Assembly: GCA_017396125.1 (NCBI GenBank)
Contig: JAFQMX010000008.1
Span: 1-48,038, forward strand
DNA: 48,038 bases
Direction: 5' to 3'
Origin: Clostridia bacterium
GTDB lineage: Bacteria; Bacillota; Clostridia; Christensenellales; Pumilibacteraceae
In this document: positions 43,742 through 48,038 of the stretch, piece after piece
How positions within the stretch are numbered: the stretch's first letter is position 1
Layout: every line of letters starts with the position of its first letter
Made by a program: the position numbers and the translations under genes
Notes under the pieces: model-generated
Databases searched by the model: none
What the model saw: only the letters and a program-made list of their open reading frames with translations
Told to the model about the DNA's origin: nothing

Positions 43742-43778
43742 AAAGGACAAACACAAAAAGTGTCTGTCCTTTCGTTTT
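43742..43778. terminator. Bidirectional terminator between cotJC and the deaminase gene
   Basis: AAAGGACA, ACAC, an A5 loop, GTGT and TGTCCTTT form a 12-bp stem with one mismatch; T-rich on the plus side (CGTTTTTA) and on the minus side (TTTTTTTGTT). Confidence 0.9.
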
Positions 43779-43807
43779 TATTCAAAATTAGTTCAGTCAA
43801 ATATTAA

Positions 43808-44269
43808 TCAATCTTGATATTGAACGAGCTCCACCTGCGCCTCACTGAGAAGCTGAACCGCAAATTCGTCAGGATATCCGTCTTTGAAAACGATACGCTT
43901 GATGCCTGCGTTGATAATAATTTTTGCGCAAATTACGCAGGGCTGGTGCGTGCAGTAAAGAGTCGCACCGTCAATGGAAATACCCAGTCTCGCAGCCTGA
44001 ACTATTGCGTTTTGCTCGGCATGGGTAGCGTAACAAAGCTCGTGACGAGTTCCGCTGGCAATTCCCAATTTTCTACGCATACACTCGCCTTTTTCCTTAC
44101 AGCTGGTTATTCCCGCGCTGGCACCGTTGTATCCGGTAGCAACTATTCGTTTTTCCTTTACGATAACCGCGCCCACCTGACGGTTTTCCTGATAACAGCT
44201 CGACCAAGTAGAAACAAGCTGCGCCGCCTCCATAAATCTTTTGTCCCATTTTGCAGTAGAATTAACCAT
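43808..44269 (-). CDS. dCMP deaminase
   Basis: Deaminates dCMP to dUMP for thymidylate synthesis. 153 residues. The zinc site is in CYATHAEQNAIV (His-Ala-Glu near 83) and THQPCVICAKIII (Pro-Cys-x-x-Cys near 112). An extra Cys/His set (SCKEKGECMRRK) in the middle matches the second zinc or nucleotide region of ComEB-like enzymes. AAAAGGAG precedes the ATG. It is divergent from groES; its promoter is at 44330-44358. Confidence 0.96.
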   Translation of the reverse strand: MVNSTAKWDKRFMEAAQLVSTWSSCYQENRQVGAVIVKEKRIVATGYNGASAGITSCKEKGECMRRKLGIASGTRHELCYATHAEQNAIVQAARLGISIDGATLYCTHQPCVICAKIIINAGIKRIVFKDGYPDEFAVQLLSEAQVELVQYQD

Positions 44270-44329
44270 CGCTAAACTCCTTTTGTATCAAAAAAAACTT
44301 TTTATTACCTTAGATATGAATTTTAGAAT

Positions 44330-44358
44330 ATTATAGCAAAATACAGCAAAATTTGCAA
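44330..44358 (-). promoter_or_regulatory. Promoter of the dCMP deaminase gene
   Basis: Minus strand: TTGCAA (44358-44353), 17-base spacer, TATAAT (44335-44330). The region also holds a tandem AGCAAAATAC/AGCAAAATTT repeat. Confidence 0.75.
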
Positions 44359-44399
44359 GTTATTTTTGCTATTTTATGTCATAGTCCCCCTATAATTAT

Positions 44400-44428
44400 T
44401 TGACCTTAACCAAAAAATGTTATATAAT
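44400..44428 (+). promoter_or_regulatory. Promoter of groES-groEL, without CIRCE
   Basis: TTGACC (44400-44405), 17-base spacer, TATAAT (44423-44428): 11 of 12 consensus positions. No TTAGCACTC-N9-GAGTGCTAA element is found in 44270-44471. A single TTTGACC half-site (44399-44405) of CtsR type overlaps the -35 but has no partner. Confidence 0.85.
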
Positions 44429-44471
44429 TAGCCTCGACACCATATATATATAAAGTTAGGAGGATAGTTCA

Positions 44472-46417
<1,946 letters not shown>

Positions 46418-46440
46418 GATTACCTTCAGCTAAAAAGCAA

Positions 46441-46474
46441 AAAAGCTCCGAAAGAAATTTCGGAGCTTTTTTAC
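46441..46474 (+). terminator. Intrinsic terminator of groESL
   Basis: AAAAGCTCCGAAA, a 4-base loop and TTTCGGAGCTTTTTT: a 13-bp perfect stem with a T-run, 23 bases after the groEL stop. Confidence 0.95.
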
Positions 46475-46550
46475 TCCGTTATTTTATAGCATTATAAATT
46501 ATAAAAATTAATAACAAATTTGCGAATAATTTACAAAAAGGCGCTCATAC

Positions 46551-46690
46551 TATATTTAGCAGGGACGCTTTAGTTGTTTTGCACCAGCCTTGTGGCGCGC
46601 AAAACTCCGAGCGCGCCTGATAACATATATTCCGATAGTCTCGGAATATGAAAAGGCGTATACCCGATACACGTGGTATACGTCTTTTTA
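46551..46690 (+). ncRNA. Candidate structured RNA with its own terminator
   Basis: In the 332-base gene-free stretch 46418-46749. Plus strand elements: GGCGCGC/GCGCGCC hairpin (46594-46617), alternative GTTTTGC/GCAAAAC stem (46576-46605), ATATTCCGA/TCGGAATAT hairpin (46627-46649), and a 14-bp terminator hairpin AAAAGGCGTATACC/GGTATACGTCTTTT (46651-46688) with T-run. ACGCTTT (46565-46571) can pair with AAGGCGT (46653-46659), closing the whole domain and competing with the terminator. A promoter-like TTTACA...TATATT lies at 46530-46556 with short spacing. No plus-strand gene follows. I do not recognise a known RNA family. Confidence 0.5.
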
Positions 46691-46749
46691 TATATTGCCG
46701 GTATTGCGTCATAAACTTTGATTTGTGTCAAAAAATTCCGGATACGGTA

Positions 46750-48038
46750 TCAAAGAAATTTGACCAAACCATTTTTTGCCTCCACCTTGCATCTTCCTGC
46801 CTTGGTGATAAAATAGTATCTCGTAAGCTTTTTGGTATCTGGATTTTGAACGTTGAGATTGACCGTAATATTGTTGCTTGAAATAATCTCAAAGCTCGCT
46901 CCACTCTCGGTCAACGTAAAACGTCTTACTTTAAATTTGCCACCGTCGCCACGGAACACGTTTATTCCGTCCATAATGAGCAAAGTATGGTTGTCGTCAG
47001 ACAGCACAGAATAAACGTGACTGCACAGTTTGACGTTGTTGAGCGCGTTCTCACCCGCAACGAAGGTTCCAAAACGCAAGCTTTCTTCGCAAGCGTCGTA
47101 CTCCAAATCCAACAATTCCCTTACCGCAATATATTGCATAATATTGCCCATACTTGACGGAGAAGTCTTTTTTACCTTGCCGGTAGGCAAATAATATTCG
47201 TAATTTAAAATTCCCGTATTCTCGTTACGTTGCCACATCATTGCCGATTTTCTGGCAATTTCCGAAGCAATTTTATCAAAATCGTATCGCACAAGTCCGT
47301 AGTATATCAAGAAATTTACGTACGGAATAATACTGCCTCGGTATTTGAAAAATGGCGGATTTCTTTTGCCATTGTTGTCCGGTTTGCTCTTTTTGCCAAA
47401 CTCCTTGTGGTTGCGGCTGAGCGTAGGCACAACGCACTCACCCCAAAACAGCTTGGGGTCGGTAAGACAGCCAATTAATCTATCGACCTTGTCGCTGTCC
47501 ACCGCTCCGCAAATCAGCGGATAAAAGCTGGTTCCTCCCACCGAAGTAGCCCACTCTCCCGTAACGTAGCGATTCATGTACAATCCCACCGCGCTACAAT
47601 ACAGCATGGAATTGATTTTTTCTTTCAACTCGCCGTAAAGCGCGGAAAATTTGTCAATCACGGCATTATCGTCCAAACGCCTTGCCATTTTGATAATAAT
47701 ATCGTAGCTGAGAAGCTTCAAACACGACATATCCAAACTATACATAGGTATAGGGCGATAGTTTTCCTTTAGCGGACTGTCGCGCCACTTGTATGCCACT
47801 TCATTTTTTTCGCTGTCCGAAACCACGAGATGAGGCCTTTCGTCCGTAACGGCAATAATTTTTTGCATAAGCTCGCGCAGTCCATCGATGGTTTCAAGGT
47901 TGCACACAGCATACCACGCGGTTATTGCACCCAAAATTTTGTCTTCCACAGTATATTGCGCCTGTGTCAAAGCCTGCTGCGGATCTATCAGGCATCCCAA
48001 AATCGCACCGCAGTTTTCGTCCACGCCTTTTATATCAA
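46750..48038 (-). CDS. GH63-like alpha/alpha-barrel glycoside hydrolase (5' part beyond the right edge)
   Basis: The frame remains open to the window edge (about 429 codons; the GTG at 48024 is not a convincing start), so the N-terminal part is missing. The sequence fits the (alpha/alpha)6 barrel of the GH63/trehalase-like group: KWRDSPLKENYRPIPMYSLDMSCLKLL (Asp of the WDDSP-type motif, general acid candidate), KYRGSIIPYVNFLIYYGLVRYDFDKIA, and GILNYEYYLPTGKV (Glu, general base candidate). A C-terminal beta-sandwich follows. The substrate, probably an oligosaccharide, is unknown. It converges on the RNA candidate. Confidence 0.8.
   Translation of the reverse strand, partial: DIKGVDENCGAILGCLIDPQQALTQAQYTVEDKILGAITAWYAVCNLETIDGLRELMQKIIAVTDERPHLVVSDSEKNEVAYKWRDSPLKENYRPIPMYSLDMSCLKLLSYDIIIKMARRLDDNAVIDKFSALYGELKEKINSMLYCSAVGLYMNRYVTGEWATSVGGTSFYPLICGAVDSDKVDRLIGCLTDPKLFWGECVVPTLSRNHKEFGKKSKPDNNGKRNPPFFKYRGSIIPYVNFLIYYGLVRYDFDKIASEIARKSAMMWQRNENTGILNYEYYLPTGKVKKTSPSSMGNIMQYIAVRELLDLEYDACEESLRFGTFVAGENALNNVKLCSHVYSVLSDDNHTLLIMDGINVFRGDGGKFKVRRFTLTESGASFEIISSNNITVNLNVQNPDTKKLTRYYFITKAGRCKVEAKNGLVKFL

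Noticed and set aside
46561-46575. c-di-GMP riboswitch suggested by the GGGACGC word in the RNA candidate
   Set aside because: The surrounding conserved words of the GEMM core (GGGCAAACC and GCAAAGCC) are missing.

Overview
The window is a gene-dense stretch of a low-to-medium-GC Gram-positive-type bacterial chromosome with no sign of insertion sequences, phage, CRISPR, rRNA or tRNA. A V-type (not F-type) ATPase operon, a cotJABC spore-coat operon, cwlD (spore-cortex amidase), an ECF transporter S component, RecD2, YwlE-like phosphatase and many Shine-Dalgarno (GGAGG) sites with TTG starts point to an anaerobic, probably gut-associated member of the Clostridia. I cannot name a genus. Spore formation is inferred, not shown.

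Layout, left to right. 1-4182: minus-strand metK, recD2 and a membrane protein cut by the left edge. 4234-13586: minus-strand rpiB followed by the nine-gene V-ATPase operon (order coiled-coil subunit, I, K, E, C, F, A, B, D, the same order as the Enterococcus hirae Na+-ATPase operon). 13664-15237: tsaC/sua5 and ywlE. 15269-19587: small membrane and unknown proteins, a cation/proton antiporter, a tiny conserved protein ending in DADDL and an ECF S component. 19632-21188: P-loop kinase and ZIP transporter. 21220-25360: phosphohexomutase, transketolase and a 5'-deoxynucleotidase-like HD protein. 25418-27017: MATE transporter. 27053-32357: six shikimate-pathway genes (aroC, B, A, E, Q, K) covering every step from DAHP to chorismate; DAHP synthase is absent. 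32464-37421: DUF2207 protein, LemA, CwlD and an M1 peptidase lipoprotein. 37533-42119: a type II topoisomerase pair (gyrB/gyrA-like). 42217-44358: DUF378 protein, cotJABC and dCMP deaminase. 44400-46474: groES-groEL. 46551-46690: a candidate structured RNA. 46750-48038: a GH63-like glycosidase cut by the right edge.

Functional links: the proteolipid K carries the full set of Na+-coordinating residues known from E. hirae NtpK, so the V-ATPase is probably sodium-coupled, and a cation/proton antiporter lies about 4 kb upstream. Transketolase, RpiB and the hexomutase feed pentose/erythrose-4-phosphate metabolism, which in turn supplies the shikimate genes.

The most interesting observations are: (1) two genes (starts at 16471 and 20213) whose near-perfect TTGACR-17-TATAAT promoters put the transcription start exactly on the A of the ATG, with no ribosome-binding site, so both look leaderless; (2) a riboswitch-like structured RNA after groEL with an intrinsic terminator that competes with a closing stem but has no gene downstream; (3) an inverted pair of perfect DnaA boxes between cwlD and the M1 peptidase gene; (4) three helically phased TTCGTTAT repeats between aroB and aroA; (5) a metal-type palindrome before the ZIP transporter; (6) groESL without a CIRCE element; (7) a gyrase A homologue with Thr/Gln at the two quinolone-anchor positions and no GyrA box.
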